This document shows positions 16,504 to 24,599 of a DNA stretch of 64,000 nucleotides, piece after piece. The position numbers and the translations under genes are program-made. How positions within the stretch are numbered: the stretch's first letter is position 1; each line of letters starts with the position of its first letter. Where the stretch lies: assembly GCF_003469205.1 (NCBI RefSeq), contig NZ_QSIN01000009.1, positions 31,768 to 95,767 on the forward strand, written 5' to 3'. The notes under the pieces were generated by a model. It was not told where the DNA came from, did no database searches, and saw only the letters and a program-made list of their open reading frames with translations. The DNA comes from Collinsella sp. AM33-4BH (GTDB taxonomy: Bacteria; Actinomycetota; Coriobacteriia; Coriobacteriales; Coriobacteriaceae).

Positions 16504-17214
16504 CTACTCCTCGGGCAGGATGTGAAAACCAAGCGCCTGAATGTCGCGGGCAAAGCCCTTGACCGTATCAAGCGAGTACTCAAGCAAATCTTTCCCGAAA
16601 TTCTTGCGTTTGGCAAGAAGGGCATTGGGGACCGTAATGATCTGGCATCCAACGGACTCCGCCTGGAAGATATTGAGGACCTCGCGCGTAGACGCCCAGA
16701 GAACCTCGGCAGCAGGCTTAACGGCAGCCTTCTTTACGGACTCCGCCATGAGGGGCAGCGGATCGACGCCGGTATCGGCAATGCGACCGGCAAAGATGGA
16801 CAGAATAGAGGGGGTCTCAGCAGAAACGGCATCGACAAACTCGTCGACCTGCTCGGGCGTAAAGATAGTGGTGACATTCACCTTGATGCCGTCGGCAGAA
16901 AGGCGCTTGACCAGCGCGGCAGTGGACTCACCCTTGGTGTTGAGCGCCGGGATCTTAACGTAGACGTTGTCTGCCCAGGTTGCGATCTCGCGAGCCTCGG
17001 CTTCCATACCTGCCTCGTCGTCGGCGAATACCTCAAAAGAGACCGACACATCAGTAATGTGCTCAAGAACCGTCTTGGCAAAAGCGCGGTAGTCGGTCAC
17101 GCCGCCGGCCTTCATAAGGGAAGGATTGGTCGTGAAGCCCTGAACGTTGCCATTGTCATGCATGTCAAGCATGCCCTCGAGGTTAGCGCCGTCGGCAAAC
17201 ACCTTGATCGCCAT
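16504..17214 (-). CDS. transaldolase-like / fructose-6-phosphate aldolase family protein, copy 2
   Basis: A 236-residue paralogue of the protein at 13205-13909, very similar along its whole length by eye, with the same Schiff-base Lys87 in NVYVKIP. It is the first gene of the PTS operon, so it most likely processes the phosphorylated sugar made by that PTS. The ATG at 17214 follows AGAAAGGACC; upstream in-frame codons have no ribosome site. The presence of two copies around one PTS suggests duplication with separate regulation. Confidence 0.85.
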   Translation of the reverse strand: MAIKVFADGANLEGMLDMHDNGNVQGFTTNPSLMKAGGVTDYRAFAKTVLEHITDVSVSFEVFADDEAGMEAEAREIATWADNVYVKIPALNTKGESTAALVKRLSADGIKVNVTTIFTPEQVDEFVDAVSAETPSILSIFAGRIADTGVDPLPLMAESVKKAAVKPAAEVLWASTREVLNIFQAESVGCQIITVPNALLAKRKNFGKDLLEYSLDTVKGFARDIQALGFHILPEE

Positions 17215-17242
17215 GTTCGGTCCTTTCTCATCTAACACTATT

Positions 17243-17320
17243 GCTATCGAAAGCCTTCTTCTTTGTTTCAAAAGCTTTTCGGTTTTCTTTTATAAACCAT
17301 TTCAAAAGCTATCGAAAGCT
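17243..17320. promoter_or_regulatory. duplicated operator-like motifs in the divergent PTS/DeoR region
   Basis: GCTATCGAAAGC occurs at 17243-17254 and again at 17308-17319. TTTCAAAAGCT occurs at 17266-17276 and 17300-17310. The spacing and position, 30-110 bases before the transaldolase copy 2 start, suggest operators for the DeoR-type regulator. The rest of the 17215-17562 gap is AT-rich and shows no gene. Confidence 0.55.
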
Positions 17321-17562
17321 CAATTGTCAACTTTCCGTGAACGGTCGAATATCGGGCGTGAACGTACTTCTTTTGGGCGGCACCTTCAGAATGAGACTCT
17401 TTATAGCCCGTTTACGTGCGAACTATCTGCTACGCATGCATTTGTGACATGCCATTCCGTTCTTTTGATTCATTCGAATTTGCCTTGTTCTTTTCATATC
17501 GATACGTTATATTTCGATTACGAAAGGCGCATCTTTTACCTTTTGTTCAAAAGGAGCGGCAT

Positions 17563-18354
17563 ATGGCATCTACTTCAGACCTTTCACCGGCCGAGCGTCA
17601 GCGATTTATCATGAATTGGCTGGCCGAAAAGCCAAATATCTCGGTATCCGACATCGTTCGCCGTTTTTCGGTTTCGGAAGTCACCGCACGACACGACCTC
17701 ATCTCGCTGGAATCCGAAGGCAAGCTGCGTCGCGTACGCGGCGGAGCGGTATCGCTTTCTCGCTCCAACGCAATCTCGTATCCCGAGGAGCGCATCAATG
17801 TCCAAGTCGAGGCCAAGGAGGCCATCGCCGCAACCGCAGCAACTCTTGTTGATGATGGCGATGTTCTGGTAATTGATATCGGCACCACAGGCTTTTACTT
17901 CGCTAAGGCCCTCATGGACAAGCGTGAGATCACCATTATCACCGGCGATCTTGCAATCGCGAACTACGCCAGCTTCAATCTCCCCAATGCTTCGGTAGTG
18001 CTGCTGGGCGGCTCCGTGCGCAAGGGCCACCTCTATCTCGCGGGCGCACTGACGCTCGACTGCATGAGCAAACTACATGCCGACAAGGCGTTTGTCAGTG
18101 CTGACGGATTCCACCCCGACCACGGTTTTACCGTCGAGCACGACTTCTCGGCCATGATCAAGCATATGTACCTTACCAACTCAAACCAGGGCTACATGAT
18201 GGTTGACCAGGGAAAGTTCAACAAGACCAGTTTTTATCAGTCCGCGCAGATCGATGACCTCGACGGCATCATCGTTGATGGAGACAACGAGGGCATCATG
18301 ACGGCGGCGATCGAGAGCAGTCGCAGTCATCCCAAGCTCTATATTGCAAAATAG
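17563..18354 (+). CDS. DeoR/GlpR family transcriptional regulator
   Basis: A 263-residue DeoR regulator. The N-terminal helix-turn-helix (about residues 20-50: NISVSDIVRRFSVSEVTARHDL) is followed by the family motif RRVRGGAV, and the C-terminal sugar-phosphate sensing domain has DIGTTGFYFA and LLGGSVRKG. AAAGGAG precedes ATG 17563. It is divergent from the transaldolase/PTS operon and likely represses it until a phosphosugar binds. A 17-bp terminator stem ends the gene. Confidence 0.88.
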   Translation: MASTSDLSPAERQRFIMNWLAEKPNISVSDIVRRFSVSEVTARHDLISLESEGKLRRVRGGAVSLSRSNAISYPEERINVQVEAKEAIAATAATLVDDGDVLVIDIGTTGFYFAKALMDKREITIITGDLAIANYASFNLPNASVVLLGGSVRKGHLYLAGALTLDCMSKLHADKAFVSADGFHPDHGFTVEHDFSAMIKHMYLTNSNQGYMMVDQGKFNKTSFYQSAQIDDLDGIIVDGDNEGIMTAAIESSRSHPKLYIAK

Positions 18355-18357
18355 CTC

Positions 18358-18398
18358 AAATGGCCGGGTCGCCCCCACTGCGGGCGACCCGGCCATTT
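18358..18398. terminator. bidirectional terminator after deoR
   Basis: A perfect 17-bp stem: AAATGGCCGGGTCGCCC (18358-18374) with 18382-18398, loop 7. The A/T ends give a T-run on either strand, serving deoR and the opposing HAD fragment. Confidence 0.85.
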
Positions 18399-18399
18399 A

Positions 18400-18668
18400 T
18401 TAAATCAACCCAAAATGCTGCATCGCTGTGACGGTGCCGTCGTGTGCGACGTCGTCGGTCACGTAGCCGGCGATCGCCTTGACCTCAGGCATGGCGTTGC
18501 CCATGGCGACAGCCGTCTCGACGGCGGCGAGCATGCCCAGGTCGTTGCCCGAATCGCCAAAGCCAAAGGTGCGCTCGTTGCCAGCGCGACCCAGATACGC
18601 CAGCGCCCGCGCCAGGCCCACGCCCTTGTCGATGCCCTTGGGGCTCAACTCGCGATTTGTTTGCTGGG
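18400..18668 (-). pseudogene. 3' remnant of a Cof-type HAD phosphatase gene
   Basis: About 88 codons of the C-terminal end of a Cof-like HAD hydrolase: QTNRELSPKGIDKGVGL, then FGFGDSGNDLGML (motif IV with the metal-binding Asp pair) and the final MGNAMPEVKAIAGYVT. Upstream of about 18668 the frame runs into a stop and the sequence no longer resembles a HAD protein; the catalytic N-terminal DxDGT motif and about two thirds of the gene are gone. A TTG at 18648 could start translation but the product would lack the nucleophile. The break coincides with the edge of the PTS/esterase operon, so an insertion or replacement probably cut it. Confidence 0.75.
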
Positions 18669-18774
18669 CTCACTTGGAAGAGCGGCGGTAAACGCATCTC
18701 CCGGTTAATCCGGCACCGCCGAAGCGAACCCCACACACGCCCTCCGGCAAGCGGCACGCGCCCGTCAACGCAAA

Positions 18775-18809
18775 GGTCCGGCGGGACGCACCTAGCATCC
18801 CGCCGGACC
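18775..18809 (-). terminator. terminator of the mannose-type PTS operon
   Basis: GGTCCGGCGGGA (18775-18786) and its exact complement (18798-18809) form a 12-bp stem 34 bases past the esterase stop, followed by TTTGC on the minus strand. Confidence 0.75.
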
Positions 18810-18842
18810 GCCACTCGTCCAGGAGGCCGCCGCGACGAGCCC

Positions 18843-19922
18843 CTAGATCTTCGCAAGCTCCTCGGAGATGACGCGGCAGACGTCCTCAGCCTGAGGCATC
18901 ACGCCGTACATCTCGAAGAAGCCGTGGTCGCAGCCGCGATAGCGAATCGCGGTGACGTCAACGCCCGCATCCTGCAGCCTCTTCGCGAATAGCTCGTCCT
19001 GATAGCGCAGGTAGTCATACTCGGAAGAGATGATGACCGTGCGGGGGAACGCGCTCACGTCCTCCGCGAACAGGGCAGACACCCTCGGGTCGAGCATCTC
19101 CTCCGCATTGCCGTTGGTATACATCACTGGCAGGTCGTCGTTGGCGTTGCGGATGCGATCCACCCTGCTCAGAGCCTCGGCCCTCTGGTCGTTCACGATC
19201 TCATAGAGGTCATAGGACCATTCCTCCGGAACAGGGCCGCCGTCGACGAGCGGATACAGCTCGGCCACGAGCTTGATCCTGTCCGCATGGGACCCGTCGA
19301 GGACGACGGCGTTGGTCAGGCTTCCGCCCGCGGAGTCGCCAGCCACGGCGACCCGCGTCGCGTCGACACCCAGCTCATCCGCATGCTCGACAAGCCAGTC
19401 GAGCGTCTTCACGCAGTCCTCGACACCACCGGGGAACATCGTCTCGGGAGACAAGCGGTACTCCGGGTAGATCGCGACGCAGCCCGTTCGCTCCGCGATG
19501 TCGCGCAGGCAGTTCTCGTACTGGCCAATGTTGCCCACCATGAAGCCGCCGCCGTGGATGAACACGAGCGCGGCGGAGCCGCACCCGCGGCCCTCGGGCG
19601 TGAAGACGTGCAGGGGAATGCCCCTGTCGCCAAAGTTCATGACGACGGTCTTCTTGGCGACGTTCGAGCCCCTCACGACATGGGTCTCCTTGTTGGGAGC
19701 GGAGCGCCACGCGATCACGTCCACCGGCCCCGCCGGCGCCGGGCCGGCGGCGAGCTTCGCATGGGCGCGCGCGTAGACGCGCGGATCGAGCACGCGCTCG
19801 CGCTCGTCTCCCGGCACGGGCTTCAGCAGGAGCTTCAGCCCGTTGGGCTCCACGACCTCCCTAGATCCACGCTCAAGCACTTCAAGCTCGGAAGTGGGGT
19901 ACTTCCTCTCCTCGGTGCCCAT
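18843..19922 (-). CDS. alpha/beta hydrolase, hormone-sensitive-lipase-like esterase
   Basis: A 359-residue esterase of the HSL/acetyl-esterase group. The oxyanion motif HGGG is in FIHGGGFMVGN, the nucleophile Ser in GDSAGGS, and the Asp and His of the triad are probably in LDPRVSAL and CDHGFFEM near the C-terminus. It should deacylate a small ester, perhaps an acylated sugar or glycoside taken up by the linked PTS or MFS. It is the last gene of the operon, starting 2 bases after the aldo/keto reductase stop. No signal peptide is visible, so it acts in the cytosol. Confidence 0.85.
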   Translation of the reverse strand: MGTEERKYPTSELEVLERGSREVVEPNGLKLLLKPVPGDERERVLDPRVYARAHAKLAAGPAPAGPVDVIAWRSAPNKETHVVRGSNVAKKTVVMNFGDRGIPLHVFTPEGRGCGSAALVFIHGGGFMVGNIGQYENCLRDIAERTGCVAIYPEYRLSPETMFPGGVEDCVKTLDWLVEHADELGVDATRVAVAGDSAGGSLTNAVVLDGSHADRIKLVAELYPLVDGGPVPEEWSYDLYEIVNDQRAEALSRVDRIRNANDDLPVMYTNGNAEEMLDPRVSALFAEDVSAFPRTVIISSEYDYLRYQDELFAKRLQDAGVDVTAIRYRGCDHGFFEMYGVMPQAEDVCRVISEELAKI

Positions 19923-19924
19923 GG

Positions 19925-20869
19925 CTAGCCGATCTTCAGCTCGTCAAGCTTGGCGTCAAGCTTGGCCATCTCATCGGCGGAAAGCTCCCACTCGAACGTC
20001 TCGCAGTTCTGAATCGCGTGGGCGTCCGTGCGCACGCCAACGAGCGCGGTGCCCACGTACTCCTTCTGGGTGCTCCAGTTCACGGCGACCTGTGCCACGG
20101 GCTTGTCATGAGCCTCGGCGATCTCGTCCATGACCTTGAGCAGCTCCTGGACGCGCGAGAACTTGGGCTCCTGGAAGTAGTCGTAGAAGCCGCCACGAAC
20201 ATCGCCCTCCTCGAACTTCGGCAGCTCGCGGAACTTGCCCGACAGGATGCCCGCGCCAAGGGAGCCATAGGTGAAGGAGTCGATGCCACGCTCGTAGCCC
20301 CACTTGATAAGGTCCTCGGAGGAGCGGTCGACCATGGAGTAGGGCGGCTGCTGGACGTCGACCTGAGCGACCTTCTCGCACTCCTCGATCATCTCGGTCG
20401 TGAAGTTGGAGACGCCGATGTGGCGAATCTTGCCTTGCTCCTTGAGGAGCTGGAGGGCGCACATCGTCTCGGAGAACGGGGTCTTGGCGTCGGGCCAGTG
20501 CACGAAGTAGAAGTCGATGTAGTCGGTGCGGAGATTGCGCAGCGAGCTCTCGACCTCCCTCATGATGTTCTTGAACGAAGAGTCGCGGTCATAGCCGGCG
20601 GCGCTGGTGATCAGGCCAACCTTGGTCGAGAGCAGGTAGCTCTCTCGGTCGACGCCCCTGAGCGCGTTGCCGACGACCTTCTCGGACGCGCCGTTGCCAT
20701 AGCACGGCGCGGTGTCAATGAGGTTGACGCCGTGATCGAGCATGGTGCGGATGGCGGACATGCTGGCGGCGTCATCGTTCTCACCAAAGGAGTCGCCGCC
20801 GATCGCCCAGGTGCCCACGGCGAGCTGGGAGACGTCAACGTCGGAGTTCTTGAGGTGCGTGTAGCGCAT
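19925..20869 (-). CDS. aldo/keto reductase
   Basis: A 314-residue AKR with the tetrad Asp52, Tyr57 (CYGNG), Lys83 (STKVGL) and His124 (FVHWPD). The cofactor-binding end VGVRTDAHAIQN is present. It should reduce an aldehyde or ketone with NADPH, or act in reverse on a sugar. Gene order places it between the PTS EIID gene and the esterase gene, so it is likely part of the same catabolic route. Confidence 0.88.
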   Translation of the reverse strand: MRYTHLKNSDVDVSQLAVGTWAIGGDSFGENDDAASMSAIRTMLDHGVNLIDTAPCYGNGASEKVVGNALRGVDRESYLLSTKVGLITSAAGYDRDSSFKNIMREVESSLRNLRTDYIDFYFVHWPDAKTPFSETMCALQLLKEQGKIRHIGVSNFTTEMIEECEKVAQVDVQQPPYSMVDRSSEDLIKWGYERGIDSFTYGSLGAGILSGKFRELPKFEEGDVRGGFYDYFQEPKFSRVQELLKVMDEIAEAHDKPVAQVAVNWSTQKEYVGTALVGVRTDAHAIQNCETFEWELSADEMAKLDAKLDELKIG

Positions 20870-20966
20870 ATTCTCTCCTTCTAATGGGGCGGCACGCGTC
20901 GAATGTCCTCGATCGCGTGCCGCCAGGAATTGCCTTGAACAGGCTTCGGATGATCCGGAAACCGCC

Positions 20967-21803
20967 TTACACGATGCCCACGAGGCCGAGGACGAGCGCC
21001 AGAACCATGATGCCGACCAGGATGATGTTGACGTTCACGTTCTTCTTGCGCAGGAGCCAGAGGACGACGAGCGTAAGTCCCAGAGGCACGATGCCCTTGA
21101 AGATCGAGTCGAGGTAGGTCTGGATCATGACGGGGTCGGAGTCCTGAACCGGAATGGACAGGATCGTGTTGAATTGGACGTTCGCCGCGGTCATGGCGCC
21201 GATCATCACCAGGCCGATCGTGGAGGTCGCCTTGGTGATGAGCTTCATGAGACCACCCTCGTACATCTCGGAGATGAAGTTGGTGCCCATGCTGAAGCCG
21301 AGGTAGGTCATGAAGTATCGGCAGAGGATCGACGGGATGTTGTAGATCAGCAGGAACATGATCGCGCCGAGGGGCGAGCCGCTCATGGCGAGGTTAATGC
21401 CGATGCCGGCGGCGATAACACGCAGGACGCCCCAGAAGATTGCGTCGCCGATGCCGGACATCGGGCCCATCAGGGAGACCTTGATACCGTCGATGGACTC
21501 GGTGTCGAAGTCTTCGTGCTGCGAGTTCTCCCTCTCCATGGAGGCGACGAGGCCCATGGCGAACGTGCCGACGTTCTGGGTAATGTTGTACCAAGTCGTG
21601 TGACGCTTCATGGCGTCGGCACGAACCTCGGGGTCATCGGCGTAGTAGCGGTTAAGCGCGGGCTGGACGGAGTACAGCCAGCCGTCGGCGCCAGCCTTGA
21701 CGGAACCGCCGGCGCAGGAAGCGAACACGGAGAAGGAGCGCAGGAAAATGCTGTTGAGCATCTTCTTGTCTTCAGGGCTCACATTCTTGGTCAGGTTGCT
21801 CAT
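20967..21803 (-). CDS. PTS mannose-type EIID
   Basis: A 278-residue membrane component of a mannose-family PTS. The soluble N-terminal part has SFSVFASCAGGSVKAGADGW-like residues (cited core CAGGSVKAGA) and YNITQNVGTFAMGL; the C-terminal part has several helices ending in LVLGLVGIV. The ATG at 21803 overlaps the EIIC stop by 4 bases (ATGA), which fixes the start against a longer open frame. EIIC and EIID together form the sugar channel. Confidence 0.9.
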   Translation of the reverse strand: MSNLTKNVSPEDKKMLNSIFLRSFSVFASCAGGSVKAGADGWLYSVQPALNRYYADDPEVRADAMKRHTTWYNITQNVGTFAMGLVASMERENSQHEDFDTESIDGIKVSLMGPMSGIGDAIFWGVLRVIAAGIGINLAMSGSPLGAIMFLLIYNIPSILCRYFMTYLGFSMGTNFISEMYEGGLMKLITKATSTIGLVMIGAMTAANVQFNTILSIPVQDSDPVMIQTYLDSIFKGIVPLGLTLVVLWLLRKKNVNVNIILVGIMVLALVLGLVGIV

Positions 21804-22612
21804 GCGAAGAAATCCTCCTCGTCGCTGGTTACAGAGTCGCCGGAAACGGCCTGGGTGGCCACTCCCTTCTTGGTGAGATCGAAGATCTCCTTGTCGCGGA
21901 GGGCGGAGGCAACCGCGATGATGACACCGAGAACTGCGATGGCGATCATCGGGAGGCCGAGGTACTGGTAGAGCGTAAAGCCCAAGAAGAAGTAGATGCT
22001 GAGCTCGGTGCTCCACAGCATCTGGAGCAGGAGCGCCATACCAACGGCGGGCAGGAGGGCACCCACGGCGTTGAGGCCGCTCATGACATTGGCCGGAATC
22101 TGGTTGACAATGGCGGCAACGGGCTCGGCGCCAAGGTAAACGCCGAGGAAGGCGATGAGGCCAAAGGCGGCGTACTTAACGAACCAGAGAACGAAGTGCT
22201 GAAGCGCGAGGCCCTTCTCGTTGCCCTCGGCGGCCATCTTGTCAAAGGTGGCTGCGAAGAACGCGAGGAACACGTTGTTCATGAAGATCGAGAGAAATGC
22301 GGTGACGACGCCCACGGGAACGGCCAGTGTGATGGCGGCACCCTGGTCGATACCAGCGCCAACGGTGAAGGCGACGGCGAGGGCGGTCGCGGTAACAGGC
22401 TCGGCGGAGATAGCGCCACCAATGTTAACCGCGCCCATGAAGATCGCCTCGAGAGAGGCACCGATGATGACACCGGTCTTGACGTCGCCCATCAGGAGGC
22501 CCGCAACGAGACCTACCACGAGAGGACGCTCGATCATGCACTGACCAAGAACCCAGTTGCCGCCGTAGCAAATCAGCACGGTCAACCAGGCCATTATTGC
22601 CAACCCAACCAT
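21800..22612 (-). CDS. PTS mannose-type EIIC
   Basis: A 270-residue integral membrane protein with about seven to nine helices. The segment ERPLVVGLVAGLLMGDVKTG (residues 28-47) is the family EIIC signature, followed by GASLEAIFMGAVNIGG. It works with EIID, and with the EIIB and EIIA encoded just upstream. The tail (GDSVTSDEEDFFA) is acidic and cytosolic. Gene order EIIA-EIIB-EIIC-EIID is typical of gut bacterial mannose-family systems. Confidence 0.9.
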   Translation of the reverse strand: MVGLAIMAWLTVLICYGGNWVLGQCMIERPLVVGLVAGLLMGDVKTGVIIGASLEAIFMGAVNIGGAISAEPVTATALAVAFTVGAGIDQGAAITLAVPVGVVTAFLSIFMNNVFLAFFAATFDKMAAEGNEKGLALQHFVLWFVKYAAFGLIAFLGVYLGAEPVAAIVNQIPANVMSGLNAVGALLPAVGMALLLQMLWSTELSIYFFLGFTLYQYLGLPMIAIAVLGVIIAVASALRDKEIFDLTKKGVATQAVSGDSVTSDEEDFFA

Positions 22613-22658
22613 TTGACTTCCTTTCTTTCATTTCATTTGGCCGCCTGGCCAAATCCCC

Positions 22659-23162
22659 TTATTTCCCCGCCGCCTCGATCAGACTCTTGAGAGGAGTCTT
22701 GGGATTGGACGGGATAAGCTGATGGAAAACCGGAATACCCTGCTCGCAAAGCTCCTTCGCGGCCTCGAGCTCATCCGGGTTGAGCATGATCGTGGAGTTG
22801 AGGGCGACCTTGCTATCCGGATCGGACTTGTCGAAGCGGCCGACGTTGGCAACGTTCACGCCCTCAATCTTGCCCGGCGCGCCCTTAACGAGCTCAAGCA
22901 CGTCACGCACGCAGTTGGTGAGCGCGAAGATGCGCATGGAGTCCGCGCGCGGATCGTTCGCGATGCGGCAGGCATCCGGAACGTCCTTGACGAGGAGTTT
23001 CTGGCCCGCCGGCGTACCCATGGAAAGCGTCATGCGAAGGGCGTCGCTCTCCACGGCGTGCTTGTTGGCGACGATGATCCTGGTGGTGTTGAGCTCCTTG
23101 GTCCACACCAGGGCGACCTGTCCGTGAATCAGACGGTCATCGACTCGAACCTGAACAATCAT
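22659..23162 (-). CDS. PTS mannose-type EIIB
   Basis: A 167-residue EIIB of the mannose/fructose/sorbose family. The phosphorylated His13 is in VRVDDRLIHGQV, which is the family signature. The rest has the PTSIIB_sorb fold with LTNCVRDVLELV and FHQLIPSNPK. It takes phosphate from EIIA and transfers it to the incoming sugar. Confidence 0.92.
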   Translation of the reverse strand: MIVQVRVDDRLIHGQVALVWTKELNTTRIIVANKHAVESDALRMTLSMGTPAGQKLLVKDVPDACRIANDPRADSMRIFALTNCVRDVLELVKGAPGKIEGVNVANVGRFDKSDPDSKVALNSTIMLNPDELEAAKELCEQGIPVFHQLIPSNPKTPLKSLIEAAGK

Positions 23163-23191
23163 TGCTTCCTCTCTCTACTTGTTAGTACTCT

Positions 23192-23620
23192 CTAATCAAA
23201 GAAGTCTCCCTCGGACTCCTCGTTGTCCGCGGCCTTGCTCGGAGGCTCGACGACCTGCATCGTCGCCCTCGCCAGCTCGACGCTCTGCTTGATCGAATCT
23301 GCCGTGACCGGCTCGGCGCCGAGGAGCGTCTCGATCACGAGGCCGAGGTTCATACCGGTGACGTGGACGATCCCGCGCTTCTCCGGCTCCATAAGGACGA
23401 CCTTCTGGAAGACGGAACCACCGTAGATGTCGGTGAAGATGATGGCCTCGTCCTCAGGGCCCACCGAGTCAATAAAGGCCTGGATGCGAGGGGTGAAATC
23501 GGAGTCGTCCACGTAGCAGTCAACTGCCTCCACCATGTCCGCCATGCCGGTCAGGATTCCGATCGAGCTCCTGATTCCGCTTGCGAGGTGGCCGTGCGAC
23601 GCGACAAGAACTTTCTTCAT
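23192..23620 (-). CDS. PTS mannose-type EIIA
   Basis: A 142-residue EIIA. His9 in VASHGHLA is the phosphorylation site; TDIYGGSVFQ is the second conserved motif. It has an acidic C-terminal tail (SEGDFFD) like that of EIIC in the same operon. Only 10 bases separate it from the aldolase gene. Confidence 0.92.
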   Translation of the reverse strand: MKKVLVASHGHLASGIRSSIGILTGMADMVEAVDCYVDDSDFTPRIQAFIDSVGPEDEAIIFTDIYGGSVFQKVVLMEPEKRGIVHVTGMNLGLVIETLLGAEPVTADSIKQSVELARATMQVVEPPSKAADNEESEGDFFD

Positions 23621-23630
23621 CGAGTCTCTC

Positions 23631-24485
23631 CTAGAGCGAATAGTGGTTGGGGTTCAGAAGCTGGATCTTGCTGACGACGAACGCGCGCATGTCGGGGGCG
23701 GCGTCCATCAGGAGGCCTATGCCGTTGCCGTCGTTCTTACCGGAGTTGATGTCCTTCTCGAAGGCGCGGTACATGGAACGGAAGTACTCCGTGGCGATGT
23801 TGAACTTACTCATGCCGAGGTTCACGGCCTCCTGGAGCTGCTCGTCGGGGATGTCGGAGCATCCGTGCATGACGAGGGGGACGCTGACGGCCTCCCTGCA
23901 GGCCTTGATGCGCTCCATGTCGAGGTTCGGGACCTTGACATAGGGGCCGTGGGCATTGCCGACGGCGATGGCGAGCGAGCCGCAACCGGTGCCCTCGACA
24001 AACTCCTCGGCGAGGTTCGGGTCGGTGTAGTGGTCGCTGTTCACGAAGTCGTTGGCGTCAGAGCCGTTGCCGACATGGCCGAGCTCGGCCTCGATGTCGA
24101 CGTCGAAGATCTTGGCGACCTGGACGACGTCCTTCGTGAGCTGGAAGTTCTCCTCATAGGGAAGTGAGGAGCCGTCGACCATGACGGATGGGAAGCCGGC
24201 CTTGACGCCCTTGACGGCGATCTCGTAACCAGCGGAGTGATCCTGGTGGACGGCGACGGGCACGCTCGCGCGCTCGGCGTAATAGCGGGCGGCGAAGGCG
24301 ATGATGTCGAGGGCGCAGTGGTCCTCGAAGCCAGGCCAGTACTGGATGATGATGGGCATGTGCTCATCCTCGGCGGCCTGGATCGCATAACGGATGGTCT
24401 CCGTATTGATGACGTTAATCGCGGGCACGCCATAGTGGTGCTCGGTCGCATGTTGAAGAAGCTCGTTGACCTTGATGAGTGACAT
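23631..24485 (-). CDS. class II ketose-bisphosphate aldolase (tagatose/fructose type)
   Basis: A 284-residue zinc aldolase like KbaY, GatY or FbaA. The zinc and catalytic residues are in HQDHS (about residues 80-84), IEAELGHVG (about 130-138) and GNAHGPY (about 178-184). The phosphate-loop motif usually written HGGSG reads HGCSD here, an unusual change. In the operon it would split the phosphorylated ketose made from the PTS sugar into triose phosphates, but no kinase for a bisphosphate is seen in the operon. It lies between the MFS and EIIA genes. Confidence 0.88.
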   Translation of the reverse strand: MSLIKVNELLQHATEHHYGVPAINVINTETIRYAIQAAEDEHMPIIIQYWPGFEDHCALDIIAFAARYYAERASVPVAVHQDHSAGYEIAVKGVKAGFPSVMVDGSSLPYEENFQLTKDVVQVAKIFDVDIEAELGHVGNGSDANDFVNSDHYTDPNLAEEFVEGTGCGSLAIAVGNAHGPYVKVPNLDMERIKACREAVSVPLVMHGCSDIPDEQLQEAVNLGMSKFNIATEYFRSMYRAFEKDINSGKNDGNGIGLLMDAAPDMRAFVVSKIQLLNPNHYSL

Positions 24486-24599
24486 CTTTGTCTTCCTTTC
24501 ACCTGAATAATCATTGGATCGGACAGTTCTCAGCTCGTCAGCTGGTTGAACACGAAGCGAAGCGCGAGGCAGGCAGGCGCTTGCGAGGCGCGGTGGAGC

